A stretch of 64,000 nt of DNA from JABDLO01 sp041749255 (lineage in GTDB: Bacteria; Bacteroidota; Bacteroidia; Chitinophagales; Saprospiraceae). Made by a program: the position numbers and the translations under genes. Below, piece by piece: positions 51,909-61,993 of this stretch. The DNA is taken from contig JBGTBR010000045.1 in the NCBI GenBank assembly GCA_041749255.1, positions 4,405-68,404 on the forward strand, read 5' to 3'. Numbering within the stretch: the first letter of the stretch is position 1; each line of letters opens with the position of its first letter. Below the pieces are notes generated by a model, which was not told where the DNA came from, did no database searches, and saw nothing but the letters and a program-made list of their open reading frames with translations.

Positions 51909-54053
51909 ATGACCCCCTTCAAAGCTTTTAAAATTTATTTTTTTTTATTTACATCCCTGTTGATTATCTCTTGTAATTTGGGTGAGAAAGATTCCAGTCT
52001 CCCTGATGTAGAAGCGCCGGTAGCTGAAGCAATACCCTATGAATTGATAGCCAGTCACGGCCATACCAGAACAGATCCCTATTATTGGCTCAATGACAAA
52101 GAAGACCAAAAAGTTATTGATTATCTGACAGCGGAGAATAAGTATTTGGATACCATGATGGCACATACCCGCGAATTTCAGGATCAGCTATTTAATGAAA
52201 TGCGAAGTCGGATTAAAGAGGATGATTCTTCCGTTCCATATAAATTAGATGATTATTATTACTACACGCGATATGTAGAAGGTGGAGAATATCCTTTGTA
52301 CTGCCGTAAGAAAAATTCAATGGAAGGTGAGGAAGAGATCATTATGGATGGCAATGAATTGGGTAAAGACCAGTCATACCTCAATTTTTTCACCTCTGTA
52401 AGCCCAGATCACAAAATAGCTGCGATCATTATGGACACGGTAGGCAGAAATTTTTATACCATAAAATTGAAAGATCTTGAAACCGGCACCTTCCTTACGG
52501 ATAAAATAGAAAATACAAGAGGCGGTGTAATATGGACAAATGATAATAGCTCATTCTTCTATACGGTACCAGAGCCAAAAACACTGAGAAACCATATAGT
52601 GATGAGGCATTTTCTCGGTCAATCTTCATCATCTGACCAACTCGTTTACGAAGAAAAAAATCAAACGCTTGCATGCTATTTGGGAAAAACCAAATCAAAG
52701 AAGTACATCACCGTAAATTCTGCCAGAACCGATGCCAGTATGGTTTACCTCATCGATGCTGACAAACCCGGACAACCTCGTTTGGTAGAACCCATTCAGG
52801 ATAATGTCGAATATAGTGTATACCATGCAGGAGGTGATAAACTTTACATCTATACCAATAAAGACGCTGTCAATTATAAATTAACTCAGGCACCCGTAAA
52901 CAATCCTGGAATAAAGAACTGGGTAGACTATATCCCGCACCGGGAAGACGTTTTCCTGAGGGGAATTGATTACTTCTCCGATTATCTCGTTTTGGACGAA
53001 ATGCAGGCCGGTCTCGTCAAAATCAGGGTCATGGATACAAAGGCCGACACTGAACATTACGTGGAATTTGAAGAAGCAGCCTATTATGGAGGAATAGGAT
53101 ATAATCCAGAGCTAAACACCAATTTGCTTAGATATACCTATACTTCTATGACCACTCCTTCTTCAACGTATGAATACAATATGGCGACAAAAGAAAAAAC
53201 CCTGCTTAAGGAGCAGCCGGTTTTGGGTGATTTTGACAAGAATAATTACGCTACTGAACGGGTCATGGTTACGGCCAGGGATGGTAAAACCATTCCACTT
53301 TCCATAGTTTACAGAAAAGACAAATTCAAAAGGGATGGTTCTATGCCGGGGTGGATTTATGGATATGGCTCTTATGGTGCTACCATGTATGCAACATTTA
53401 GCAGCAACAGATTAAGCCTTCTCGACCGGGGATTTGTCTATGCCATTGCCCATGTACGCGGAGGGCAGGAGATGGGTGGACAATGGTATGAGGATGGTAA
53501 AATGATGGCGAAGAAAAACACGTTTACAGACTTTATTGATTGTTCTAAGTGGCTTATCGACAATAACTATATCGGAAAGGACAAACTTTTTGCCTCTGGT
53601 GGCAGTGCAGGAGGGTTATTGATGGGTGCTGTGGTCAATATGGCTCCGGAATTATACAAAGGTGTAATAGCCGCCGTACCTTTTGTAGATGTGGTCACCA
53701 CCATGATGGATGAATCTATACCTCTCACTACTTTTGAGTGGTTGGAATGGGGAAATCCCAACATTCAGGAGCAATATGAATACATGCTTTCTTATTCTCC
53801 CTATGACAACGTAGAGGAAAAGGCTTACCCAAATATGCTCGTCACTACAGGATTACACGATTCACAGGTACAGTATTGGGAGCCGGCAAAATGGGTGGCT
53901 TTGCTTCGCACCAAAAAAACGGATCAAAACAAACTTTATCTCTATACCAATATGGAAGCAGGTCATGGAGGTGCCAGTGGAAGATTCCAAAGATTGCGGG
54001 AAATAGCCCGTGAATATGCTTTTGCATTGGATCTGATAGGCATTAAGTCTTAA
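51909..54053 (+). CDS. Prolyl oligopeptidase family (S9) lipoprotein, oligopeptidase B-like
   Basis: A 714-aa serine peptidase. The ATG at 51909 gives a lipoprotein signal peptide (FLFTSLLIISC). An N-terminal beta-propeller (about 30-440) begins with the family motif HGHTRTDPYYWLNDKED. The alpha/beta hydrolase domain carries the triad Ser566 (GGSAGG), Asp651 (GLHDSQV) and His686 (AGHGGASG). The sequence pattern (YGSYG, AHVRGGQEMGGQWYEDGK) is that of oligopeptidase B, which cuts after basic residues in short peptides. It is probably periplasmic and membrane-anchored. The next gene starts seven bases after its stop. Confidence 0.92.
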   Translation: MTPFKAFKIYFFLFTSLLIISCNLGEKDSSLPDVEAPVAEAIPYELIASHGHTRTDPYYWLNDKEDQKVIDYLTAENKYLDTMMAHTREFQDQLFNEMRSRIKEDDSSVPYKLDDYYYYTRYVEGGEYPLYCRKKNSMEGEEEIIMDGNELGKDQSYLNFFTSVSPDHKIAAIIMDTVGRNFYTIKLKDLETGTFLTDKIENTRGGVIWTNDNSSFFYTVPEPKTLRNHIVMRHFLGQSSSSDQLVYEEKNQTLACYLGKTKSKKYITVNSARTDASMVYLIDADKPGQPRLVEPIQDNVEYSVYHAGGDKLYIYTNKDAVNYKLTQAPVNNPGIKNWVDYIPHREDVFLRGIDYFSDYLVLDEMQAGLVKIRVMDTKADTEHYVEFEEAAYYGGIGYNPELNTNLLRYTYTSMTTPSSTYEYNMATKEKTLLKEQPVLGDFDKNNYATERVMVTARDGKTIPLSIVYRKDKFKRDGSMPGWIYGYGSYGATMYATFSSNRLSLLDRGFVYAIAHVRGGQEMGGQWYEDGKMMAKKNTFTDFIDCSKWLIDNNYIGKDKLFASGGSAGGLLMGAVVNMAPELYKGVIAAVPFVDVVTTMMDESIPLTTFEWLEWGNPNIQEQYEYMLSYSPYDNVEEKAYPNMLVTTGLHDSQVQYWEPAKWVALLRTKKTDQNKLYLYTNMEAGHGGASGRFQRLREIAREYAFALDLIGIKS

Positions 54054-54060
54054 GATCAGA

Positions 54061-55548
54061 ATGGTGCACGGAAAGCGAATAGGGCTTTTTACAGGATTGG
54101 TAGTTTTGCTGATCCTTCTGCTCTTGCCTGCTCCGGAGGGTCTTTCTGTCGCTGGTAAAAATGCAGCAGCCGTGACTTTGCTTATGACCATATGGTGGAT
54201 AACGGAGGCCATCCCCATATATGCCACTGCCTTTGTTCCGCTGGCTGCCTTCCCATTGTTAGGGATTTTGCCCGCTTCTACTGCTGCTGCGAATTACGGC
54301 CACAACTATGTGTTAATGCTTTTGGGAGGGTTTTTTCTTTCCAAAGCCATCGAGATGCAGGATCTTCATAAAAGGCTGGCTCTATACACCATTCATAAAC
54401 TCGGTTCCTCACGGCGACGATTGATTTTAAGCTTTATGATCGCTTCTGCGTTGTTGTCCATGTGGATAGCAAATGTAGCCGTGGCTTTACTCATGCTTCC
54501 TATAGCTCTGGCCATTATTTCTAAAGAAGAATCATCTTCCACGGGGAATGAGTATTTTGGTCTGGCATTAATGCTTTCCATCGCCTATGCCTGCTCGATA
54601 GGCGGTACGGCAACATTGATAGGAACGCCGCCCAACCTAATATTTACCGGAATTTTTGAAAAACTTTTTCCGGCGGCTCCACCCATTGATTTTTTTACAT
54701 GGATGAAAATTGGACTGCCTGTAGTATTGTTGTTTTTACCCTTGATTTGGTTTTACATGACGAGATATTTTAGGATCAAAGGATCCTTCACTGGAAGCGA
54801 GCAGATCATAAATGATGAGATCAGGGCTATGGGAAAGATGAACCGATCCGAGAAATGGGTACTGATCGTATTTATAATAACAGCTGCCGGTTGGGTTTTT
54901 AGAAGGGATTTTCAAATAGGTGAATGGGTATTGCCAGGATGGGGCTCCTTGTTGGGAGTGGCCGAGTACGTACATGACAGTACCGTAGCTATATTTTCAG
55001 CACTTCTCCTTTTCTTACTACCATCTCACAAGCCAGGAAAAAGATTGTTGGATTGGGAGTCCGCCTCTCAGGTTCCATGGGGCGTTGTGATGATTGTGGG
55101 CGGTGGTTACGCCATTGCTGAAAGCTTTGCAACTACCGGATTGGCCGTCTGGATTGGTGAGCAAATGGCTTTTGTCAGTGCATTTTCCTTGTTGTTTGTA
55201 CTGATTTGCGTTATAACCATGATGATCTTTTTGACGGAAGTCAATTCCAATACGGCTACTGCCAATATTTTCCTTCCCATACTGGCAACTATGGCTGTAG
55301 CGGGGGGAAATAATCCGTTGCTATTGATGATTCCGGCCACTTTTGCCTGTTCTTTTGCTTTCATGCTTCCTTCAGGCACGGGTACCAATGCCGTGATCTT
55401 TGCCAGTAACAGGATCAGTATTCCCCAAATGGCCCGCTGTGGGTTATGGCTTAATATCATCAGTATATTTCTATTAACCGCTATACTTTACTTTATCGTG
55501 CTTCCATTACTGGATATAGAATCAGGAACACCTTTATGGGCACAATAA
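54061..55548 (+). CDS. DASS/SLC13-family anion symporter
   Basis: A 495-aa membrane protein with about twelve hydrophobic segments. DASS family motifs are VTLLMTIWWITEAIPIYATAFVPLAAFPLLG near the N-terminus, the first SNT-type motif region GGTATLIGTPPNLIFTG, and the second, EVNSNTATANIFLPI, with LPSGTGTNAVIFA near the end. Family members carry dicarboxylates, citrate or sulfate with sodium. The substrate is not readable here. It begins seven bases after the S9 peptidase gene and may share its transcript. Confidence 0.9.
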   Translation: MVHGKRIGLFTGLVVLLILLLLPAPEGLSVAGKNAAAVTLLMTIWWITEAIPIYATAFVPLAAFPLLGILPASTAAANYGHNYVLMLLGGFFLSKAIEMQDLHKRLALYTIHKLGSSRRRLILSFMIASALLSMWIANVAVALLMLPIALAIISKEESSSTGNEYFGLALMLSIAYACSIGGTATLIGTPPNLIFTGIFEKLFPAAPPIDFFTWMKIGLPVVLLFLPLIWFYMTRYFRIKGSFTGSEQIINDEIRAMGKMNRSEKWVLIVFIITAAGWVFRRDFQIGEWVLPGWGSLLGVAEYVHDSTVAIFSALLLFLLPSHKPGKRLLDWESASQVPWGVVMIVGGGYAIAESFATTGLAVWIGEQMAFVSAFSLLFVLICVITMMIFLTEVNSNTATANIFLPILATMAVAGGNNPLLLMIPATFACSFAFMLPSGTGTNAVIFASNRISIPQMARCGLWLNIISIFLLTAILYFIVLPLLDIESGTPLWAQ

Positions 55549-55708
55549 CCTGCAGGAACATAAGGAGTTTCCCATAAACTTGAGTAGGGTTGGTTATAAC
55601 TACGAACTGATATTTTAGTTAAATTTTTTCCGTTTCATGAAAAGTTTATTACTTTTAATGATTCAACCGGTGCACTTTGGGAAGCCGTATTCGATACAAA
55701 CCTCTGCC

Positions 55709-56824
55709 ATGAAATGTGTATATAAACAATACCGATTCAGACCAGGAATGTTGCCAGCCTTGTTCCTGATCATTGCTTTGGCTTCCTGCTCCAATAAATC
55801 GACGAAGGAAGAGTTGCCTGGAAGTCCTTCTGCGACCCCAGCCAATACTTCATCTTCTGATCAAAGAACGGAAGTGAGTATCAGTCAGGTAGTTAGCGGG
55901 CCATTCGTCATCCAGAAAGTTATCAACGGTAAAGTCGAAGCTCTCCATAAGACAGTAATCAAAGCAGAATCTTCAGGATTGGTCGAAGTCTATCGGTTGG
56001 AGGAAGGGAAATACGTCCGCCCGGGAGATACCCTTATCGCTCTGGAAAAGGACGACCTGCTCATACAACTCGAGCAGCGCAATAATCAATTGGACGATGC
56101 TATAGTCGCGAGAAATGAGCGATTTATCAACGACGGTGGTGAACCGGACGATGAATCTTCATTGCCGGCACGACGTGTGCGTCTGCACAATATATTATCG
56201 GGATACAATAAAGCCATTACCGGTATTCGGGAAATCGAACACCAACTTGAAAAAAAAGTGCTTCTAACACCTATGAGAGGGTGGATTGCAGATATAAAAG
56301 TAAAAGATAAGGAATACATCACAGCGGGTCAGGAAATATGCACCCTGATCGATCCGGCTTCATTTGAGATAAAAATGCAGTGGATGGAAAATGAAGCCAT
56401 CAACCTCACCAGAGGCACCACCGTAACAGCCTATCCCCTCCTGGATTCAGGGCGGTCTGTCAAAGCGAGGATAAACCGCATCAGACCGATAGTAGGTGAA
56501 ACCGGTCTGGTAACCGTTTGGGCGCGCATCATATCGGGAAATGACAAGTTATTTGAAGGTATGAATATGCGGGTAGAGGTCGAGCAGATCATTCCCGGGC
56601 AGATGAAAGTGCCTAAAGAGGCTCTGGTATCCAGATCGGGCAGAGACGTGGTATTCGTGTATGATACCACATCCTCATTAGCCAAGTGGAAATACGTCAA
56701 TATCGCCTATGAAAATAAAGATGATCTGGCCATCAGTGAAGGTGTACAGCCCGGAGACTGGGTAATCATTGAAGGAAACCTCAATCTAGATCACGATACC
56801 GGTGTGCAGGTGAAAAAGCAATAA
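55709..56824 (+). CDS. RND efflux periplasmic adaptor (membrane fusion protein)
   Basis: An adaptor of about 372 aa. The ATG at 55709 (or 55748) gives a lipoprotein signal peptide (FLIIALASC); the open frame from 55637 has a poor N-terminus. Typical pieces are the lipoyl-like half IKAESSGLVEVYRLEEGKYVRPGDTLIALEKDDL, a short helical hairpin (about 115-170), the second half LLTPMRGWIADIKVKDKEYITAGQEICTLIDP, and the beta-barrel end EGMNMRVEVEQIIPGQMKVPKEALVSR. It links the permease at 56865 to an outer-membrane channel. No TolC-like gene is adjacent. Confidence 0.9.
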   Translation: MKCVYKQYRFRPGMLPALFLIIALASCSNKSTKEELPGSPSATPANTSSSDQRTEVSISQVVSGPFVIQKVINGKVEALHKTVIKAESSGLVEVYRLEEGKYVRPGDTLIALEKDDLLIQLEQRNNQLDDAIVARNERFINDGGEPDDESSLPARRVRLHNILSGYNKAITGIREIEHQLEKKVLLTPMRGWIADIKVKDKEYITAGQEICTLIDPASFEIKMQWMENEAINLTRGTTVTAYPLLDSGRSVKARINRIRPIVGETGLVTVWARIISGNDKLFEGMNMRVEVEQIIPGQMKVPKEALVSRSGRDVVFVYDTTSSLAKWKYVNIAYENKDDLAISEGVQPGDWVIIEGNLNLDHDTGVQVKKQ

Positions 56825-56864
56825 CCATGAATCGAAGATATTTTCCAGTTAGCAAATTGAAAGG

Positions 56865-59858
56865 GTGCTGAAGTTTCTGTTATACAGACCCATAGCGGTG
56901 ACCATGGTGGTGGCTTCTATCGCTGTACTTGCCCTTTATTTTGGTAGTTCTATCCCTGTTTCCCTTCTGCCTTCGATTGATATTCCGCGAATTTCGGTCA
57001 GTATATCAGCACCGGACAAGACGGCCCGTATCATTGAAAATACCATTACCAGGCCCGTGCGCAATCAACTGATACAAATGGGCAATCTCCATCATATAGA
57101 ATCCACCACCCGCAATGGATCGGCTTTTATTGAAGTCCAATTGCGACACGGAACCCATACCGATCTCTCATTTATAGAGGCCAACGAAAAAATCGATCAG
57201 GTCATGAACCTACTGCCACGTGAAGTGGAAAGACCCCGGGTGGTCAAATCGACGCTGAGCGATGTTCCGGTGTTTTATCTTGCCGTAGTCCCTAAAGATA
57301 TCCATCTCGTTGATAAAATGGAGTTGTCGGAATTCGCTGAGAAAGTAGTCAAACGCCGTTTGGAGCAAATGCACGAAATTGCTTTTGTGGATTTGCATGG
57401 ATTGTCAGCCCCTGAAATCCTACTGACGCCTCATCCCGATAAAATGACCGCATTGGGCATCGATGAGGAGGTGATCGCACGTGAACTGAAAAACCAAAGT
57501 GTAGATATTGGTAATGTTATGATCCGCGATGGGCAGTACCAATACAATATTGAATTGGGAGCCGGACTGGTAACCAGATACGATCTTGAACAATTGCACA
57601 TCGGCATCCATCAGCAAGTATATCGACTGAAAGATCTTGCCGACATTACCGTCAGAGCCAAAGAACCCAGAGGAAGTTATCTGTGGAACGATAAGCCGGG
57701 AGTTTTACTCAGTGTACGCAAACGGGATGATGCCAATAATTTTGTACTCAAAGAAAAAATGACTGAACTGGTCCGCGATCTTCAGGAAAACCATACCCTT
57801 GTTGATTTTCATCTCCACAATGACCAGTCTGCCATCCTGGAAGTGAGCTATCAAAATCTCCGCACATCTTTACTCTATGGCATCTTTTTCAGTGGCCTGG
57901 TGCTTTTTCTTTTTTTCCGGGAATGGCGTCTTCCCGTGTTGATCATCATTACAGTTCCCCTGGGATTGCTGGTAGCATTGCTCGGATTCTATATGGCAGG
58001 CATCTCCATCAACATTATATCTCTGGCGGGACTGATATTGGGCATTGGGCTGATGATAGACAATGCCATCATCATTATTGACAATATCAGGCAACATGCC
58101 ACATTTTCATTACAGACCGATGAACATTACGTTACCGGTACGCAAGAAGTAATCCGGCCTTTGATCAGTTCGGCAATGACTACCTGTTCGGTTTTTCTTC
58201 CTTTGATCCTCATCAGTGGGGTGGCCGGAGCTTTGTTTTACGATCAGGCGCTTTCCATTACCATTGCCCTTACGGCCTCCCTGCTCATATCCTTTTTGGT
58301 TTTGCCTGTACTGGCTCGCCTGGTATTGCAAAAAACCGGCAAAACAGTTGCTGACAGGCACAGGATGTTACATCGATGGCATCAGCAATGGATCCGGAAT
58401 ATACTTAAATACCGCTTAGCAATAGGTATATTGTTTCTTTTGCTGACCGTATCCGGTTATTTTTTGTTTCAGGTCATACGTACTGCTGCTTTTCCGGCGA
58501 TCACTACCGAAGCGCTGGAAATGCAAATCGACTGGAATGAAAACATCGACATCCGGGAAAATGAGAAGCGATTGACAAGCCTTCTGGAAGTCGTAGGAGA
58601 TGCCATAGATCAATTCAGCATAGTGGTAGGAGAAAAGCAGTTTTTGCTTGTGAGTGAAGAAAGCGGTATCAATGAGGCGGAATTGTATGCCAGGCTGACC
58701 GATGCTTCGATGTTTGAACCGGTACGCAGGAATATTATGGATTGGATGAGTACCCAATATCCCAGGGCATCTTTCGATGTCTATCCGGTAAAAAATACGT
58801 TTGACCATATATTTGGCCAGGAAAAAGCGGCCTTGATCGCCTACATTCAGCCCGTAGGACAATATGAAATACCGCCCATGGACGAAATGGATGAGGTCAT
58901 AGCATTTGTCAGTGATTTGTATCCCGATTACCGGCCTCCTCCGGAAGATACTTATCTTGAAATCTGGATCCACACCGGATTGCTGGAAACGTACCAGGTC
59001 GAATATTCTCAGCTTATCAACAGGATCAAAGCCTTGTTCAATGCTCTTGAAGTTACACAATTGAGAAGCAGCGACCGCTTTATACCCATCGTACTGGGTC
59101 TGAATGCGGGCACCGATCTGTTTAACCTGCTCGAAAACCAACATGTACGCAACAAAGAAGGTGAGCTCATACCCATACGCCATCTGATGGAGGTTAAAAA
59201 ATCGGCCTATTATAAGGAGATTCATTCCACTCTGTCCGGGGAGGCTTTTACCGTTCATTTTGATGAATACCGGCAGGACATTGCGGACAGGTTGAAAAAT
59301 TTTCTGGCTTCGGGGGGTCGCTTCAGCGTTTATTTTGAGGGGCAATATTTCGAAAATAAAGCCTTGCTCGGTCAATTGACGTCCATTTTTTTAATCGTAA
59401 TCCTTTTGTTATATCTGATCCTGGCGGCGCAATTCGAATCATTGATTCAACCTCTCATTGTATTGCTGATCGTACCGGTGTCGGTGGTCGGTGCCATGGC
59501 CACCCTGCATATAACGGGACAGACGCTGAATACTGTGTCTATGGTAGGAATCATCGTCATGACCGGAATTATTGTCAACGATGCGATACTGAAGATAGAT
59601 ATGATCAATAAAAACCTTGGAAAAAATATGGATATGCACAGTGCCATCATCAATGCCAGTGAACGGAGAATGAGGCCTATCATTATGACTTCACTGACGA
59701 CCATCCTGGCTTTTGCACCGGTGTTGTTTACCACGGGTATGGGCGCTGAGATTCAAACCCCACTGGCCATAGCCATAATCGGTGGACTGGTGACCGGCAC
59801 ATTATCCAGTTTGGTATTTATCCCTGTTTTGTATTTTTTGATGAAAAGAGTGGCTTAG
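56865..59858 (+). CDS. RND-family efflux permease
   Basis: A 997-aa inner-membrane pump of the HAE/acriflavin-resistance type. It starts at GTG 56865; a TAG at 56850 closes the frame upstream and the sequence MLKFLLYRPIAVTMVVASIAVL fits the family N-terminus. Two large periplasmic loops separate two sets of membrane segments. TM4 carries GIGLMIDNAIIIIDNI, with one Asp where many pumps have two. The family motif near the end, RRMRPIIMTSLTTILAFAPVLF, is intact. It lies 40 bases after the adaptor gene. Substrate unknown. Confidence 0.93.
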   Translation: MLKFLLYRPIAVTMVVASIAVLALYFGSSIPVSLLPSIDIPRISVSISAPDKTARIIENTITRPVRNQLIQMGNLHHIESTTRNGSAFIEVQLRHGTHTDLSFIEANEKIDQVMNLLPREVERPRVVKSTLSDVPVFYLAVVPKDIHLVDKMELSEFAEKVVKRRLEQMHEIAFVDLHGLSAPEILLTPHPDKMTALGIDEEVIARELKNQSVDIGNVMIRDGQYQYNIELGAGLVTRYDLEQLHIGIHQQVYRLKDLADITVRAKEPRGSYLWNDKPGVLLSVRKRDDANNFVLKEKMTELVRDLQENHTLVDFHLHNDQSAILEVSYQNLRTSLLYGIFFSGLVLFLFFREWRLPVLIIITVPLGLLVALLGFYMAGISINIISLAGLILGIGLMIDNAIIIIDNIRQHATFSLQTDEHYVTGTQEVIRPLISSAMTTCSVFLPLILISGVAGALFYDQALSITIALTASLLISFLVLPVLARLVLQKTGKTVADRHRMLHRWHQQWIRNILKYRLAIGILFLLLTVSGYFLFQVIRTAAFPAITTEALEMQIDWNENIDIRENEKRLTSLLEVVGDAIDQFSIVVGEKQFLLVSEESGINEAELYARLTDASMFEPVRRNIMDWMSTQYPRASFDVYPVKNTFDHIFGQEKAALIAYIQPVGQYEIPPMDEMDEVIAFVSDLYPDYRPPPEDTYLEIWIHTGLLETYQVEYSQLINRIKALFNALEVTQLRSSDRFIPIVLGLNAGTDLFNLLENQHVRNKEGELIPIRHLMEVKKSAYYKEIHSTLSGEAFTVHFDEYRQDIADRLKNFLASGGRFSVYFEGQYFENKALLGQLTSIFLIVILLLYLILAAQFESLIQPLIVLLIVPVSVVGAMATLHITGQTLNTVSMVGIIVMTGIIVNDAILKIDMINKNLGKNMDMHSAIINASERRMRPIIMTSLTTILAFAPVLFTTGMGAEIQTPLAIAIIGGLVTGTLSSLVFIPVLYFLMKRVA

Positions 59859-59864
59859 TATAAG

Positions 59865-60033
59865 TTTTTCCCGCAGATCTCGCAGATGAACGCAGATTTT
59901 TAATGGTTATCGACACCCTTTGCGGCCATTGCGTGAAAAAATCTTTGCAGGCTTAGCGTGAAAAAATGCCTCATTTGAAGACAAATGCTCATCTATTTCA
60001 CGAACAGAAGCAAGAGCACCCATGATCTGAAAA
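59865..60033. repeat. Intergenic repeat C, copy 1
   Basis: Contains CCGCAGATCTCGCAGATGAA, TTTGCGGCCATTGCGTGAA, CTTTGCAGGCTTAGCGTGAA and ATGCTCATCTATTTCACGAA, ending near AGCACCC. Related copies lie at 61642, 63253 and 63371, always upstream of a propeller gene. Confidence 0.8.
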
Positions 60034-60098
60034 AAGGGGAAATATGAACATGTAGATTGTCATTTTATTGGAAGAAATTTACAAAAAATTTGGAAATG

Positions 60099-60119
60099 TA
60101 TATATATATATATATATAT
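60099..60119. repeat. (TA) microsatellite upstream of the Cys-rich peptide gene
   Basis: About ten and a half TA units. A shorter TA run lies at the same place in the second copy of the module (about 61830-61840). Length variation could change spacing in the promoter region; this is inference. Confidence 0.7.
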
Positions 60120-60159
60120 TTAGGTGTTAAATCTTTTTTAAACTTAAAATATTTATATC

Positions 60160-60384
60160 ATGAAAAAATTATTTACATTTTTATTATTTGCTTTTTTGAT
60201 GGCATCACCCACATCTGATAAGCCAGAATTGCTGGCACAACCTACTCCTTGTAAAAGATTATTACTTGAATGTCAAATTGGTGGAGGTCAAGAATGGTAC
60301 TGTGTAAATTTGGAATGGAATACAGAAGTGTCATGTCTCTGTGGATCAAGCTATACATATGAGTGTGAACAAATAGGGGGATGA
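60160..60384 (+). CDS. Small secreted Cys-rich peptide (NVEALA-like arrangement)
   Basis: A 74-aa peptide. An N-terminal signal sequence (KKLFTFLLFAFLMASPT) is followed by a core with six cysteines at 31, 38, 48, 59, 61 and 69, including SCLCGSS. The stop overlaps the start of the propeller gene by ATGA, with AGGGGG just upstream. Bacteroidota NVEALA peptides have a similar size, Cys-rich core and neighbourhood with 6-bladed propeller proteins, but the NVEALA motif is absent here, so this may be a different family. Decayed relatives lie at 61873 and 63546. Confidence 0.75.
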   Translation: MKKLFTFLLFAFLMASPTSDKPELLAQPTPCKRLLLECQIGGGQEWYCVNLEWNTEVSCLCGSSYTYECEQIGG

Positions 60385-61616
60385 TTTACACCTGTTTCTA
60401 TAAATATTTCATATTTACAGTCTTTGTTTGTGTTTATTTATTGGCTTTAGGTGGTTGTAAGCAAAATCCGGATAAACATAAAAGCAGCAAACTCCGACAA
60501 TTGACTGCGGATGATCCATCAAGGAAAATCATTTCTATCGAAGATTATATTTACGATCTCTCTATAATTCCTTTAGAAGAAAGAGGAGATTTATTATTAT
60601 CTCCGATTTGGGAGTTTTTTTTAACCGACAATTTTATTGGCGCATATTGTAACAATCGCGCTGCGATATTTATTTTTGATAAAAATGGGAAATATGTCGA
60701 CCAGCTCTTGGGTACCGGTAGAGGTCCGGAGGAGTTTGAGAATATTTTTGATGCAGATTTCGAGAAAGAAACCGGTATGCTGTATTTTCTAGACCTCCAT
60801 GGTCAAAAAATAATACAATACGATGTGGAGGTGCGTGAGATCAGAGATATTGCTACAATGAAGGATGGATTTCATCTGTTTAGCATAGGTGTGCATGGAA
60901 AATTCTTGTATGCTATCTCCAATGATTTTACCGGTGGTCATGTAAAAGTATACGATAAGAATCCTCTCCGGTTTACAGGCAGATCATTTGTGTATAACAC
61001 TCCTACTTTTGCTCAACCTGCACCACACTACGCATTCAGAGTTATCAACGATACCTTGTTTTTGGGTGCAGGGGGTACTGATACCATCTACTATTGCTTA
61101 GACGGAAATGTAATTCCCTATCTTGCCATTGGTGATGAAGAGACCGGGTTTGGGAATTATGATCGACGCGAGATACTAAACAGAAGGGAAGCTGAAGTGG
61201 CAGGGAAACTGGTTCGGCCGGATAAAGAAAAGAGGATCCTGATTCCTTACGGTTCATTATTTACAGTAAATGGAAACTGGATCATTCATTTACATAACTT
61301 TAGACGCATCTATTGGGACAGAACAATAGATAAAGCCATCGTTTTTGAAAGACAGCACGACGAAAATCATCCCTTATTCTTTTTTAACTATCTGGCTTTC
61401 CAATTCGAAGACGATGACGGATATATATATTCAACCACACAAGGTTATGATGGTTTTTATAATGCGCTGGATCGTATGCTGGAAAAACCGGATCATCACC
61501 TGTTCCCCGTATTCGCAGAATTCAATAAACAATATCCTCGTGAGTCGCGATTTGAGAATCCCATCATCCTCAAATACAAGTTCGATACGGATAAGCTGAG
61601 GGAGGTGTTACAGTAG
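60381..61616 (+). CDS. 6-bladed beta-propeller lipoprotein, copy 1
   Basis: A 411-aa lipoprotein (lipobox LALGGC). The mature part is a 6-bladed beta-propeller of the Bacteroidota type, with ISIEDYIYDLSIIPLEER, FIFDKNGKYVDQLLGTGRGPEEF and FDADFEKETGMLYFLDLHGQKIIQYD. Proteins of this kind sit at the cell surface or in the periplasm; no enzyme site is seen. It is translationally coupled to the Cys-rich peptide gene before it, which suggests that it binds or handles that peptide. A very close paralog of the same length lies at 61990. Confidence 0.85.
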   Translation: MIYTCFYKYFIFTVFVCVYLLALGGCKQNPDKHKSSKLRQLTADDPSRKIISIEDYIYDLSIIPLEERGDLLLSPIWEFFLTDNFIGAYCNNRAAIFIFDKNGKYVDQLLGTGRGPEEFENIFDADFEKETGMLYFLDLHGQKIIQYDVEVREIRDIATMKDGFHLFSIGVHGKFLYAISNDFTGGHVKVYDKNPLRFTGRSFVYNTPTFAQPAPHYAFRVINDTLFLGAGGTDTIYYCLDGNVIPYLAIGDEETGFGNYDRREILNRREAEVAGKLVRPDKEKRILIPYGSLFTVNGNWIIHLHNFRRIYWDRTIDKAIVFERQHDENHPLFFFNYLAFQFEDDDGYIYSTTQGYDGFYNALDRMLEKPDHHLFPVFAEFNKQYPRESRFENPIILKYKFDTDKLREVLQ

Positions 61617-61641
61617 ATATTTAATTGCCATGTTATTCCCT

Positions 61642-61753
61642 CCTTTGCGGCCATTGCGTAAAAAATCTTTGCGGGCTTAGCGTGAAATAATGCCTGATTC
61701 GAAAACAAATGCTCATCTATTTCACGAGAATAGAAACAAGAGCACCTATGGTC
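61642..61753. repeat. Intergenic repeat C, copy 2
   Basis: Begins CCTTTGCGGCCATTGCGTAA and ends AGCACCTATGGTC; missing the first CCGCAGAT part of copy 1. It lies 25 bases after propeller copy 1 stops and is followed by a diverged copy of the promoter region of the first module. Confidence 0.8.
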
Positions 61754-61872
61754 TAAAAAGGCAAAAATATGAACACTGTAGGTTGACATATATTTGAAGA
61801 ACCTTATAAATATTTGCAAATCTGTGTGTTTATATATATATTTAATTGTTAAATCTTTTGTTACACTAAAAA

Positions 61873-61993
61873 TATTTAAGAAAAACATTATTTGCTATAT
61901 GATAGCTTCCACAACAACTGATAAGCCGGAAATGCACAATCTTCTCCTTGTGGGTCAAGCTATATAATTGAACTTAAACAAATAGGAGTATGA
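61873..61993 (+). pseudogene. Decayed copy of the Cys-rich peptide gene
   Basis: Aligned with 60160-60384, this copy has lost its start (AAGAAAAAC where the intact gene has ATGAAAAAA), has a 4-base deletion after GATAAGCCGGAA that shifts the frame, and lacks about 90 bases of the Cys-rich core between CTCCTTGT and TCAAGCTATA. The last bases (CAAATAGGAGTATGA) and the ATGA overlap with the following propeller gene are kept. Confidence 0.8.

Noticed and set aside
56827..56871. Short frame MNRRYFPVSKLKGC between the RND adaptor and permease
   Set aside because: Fourteen codons overlapping the permease start in another frame; no hairpin or bias supports a leader.
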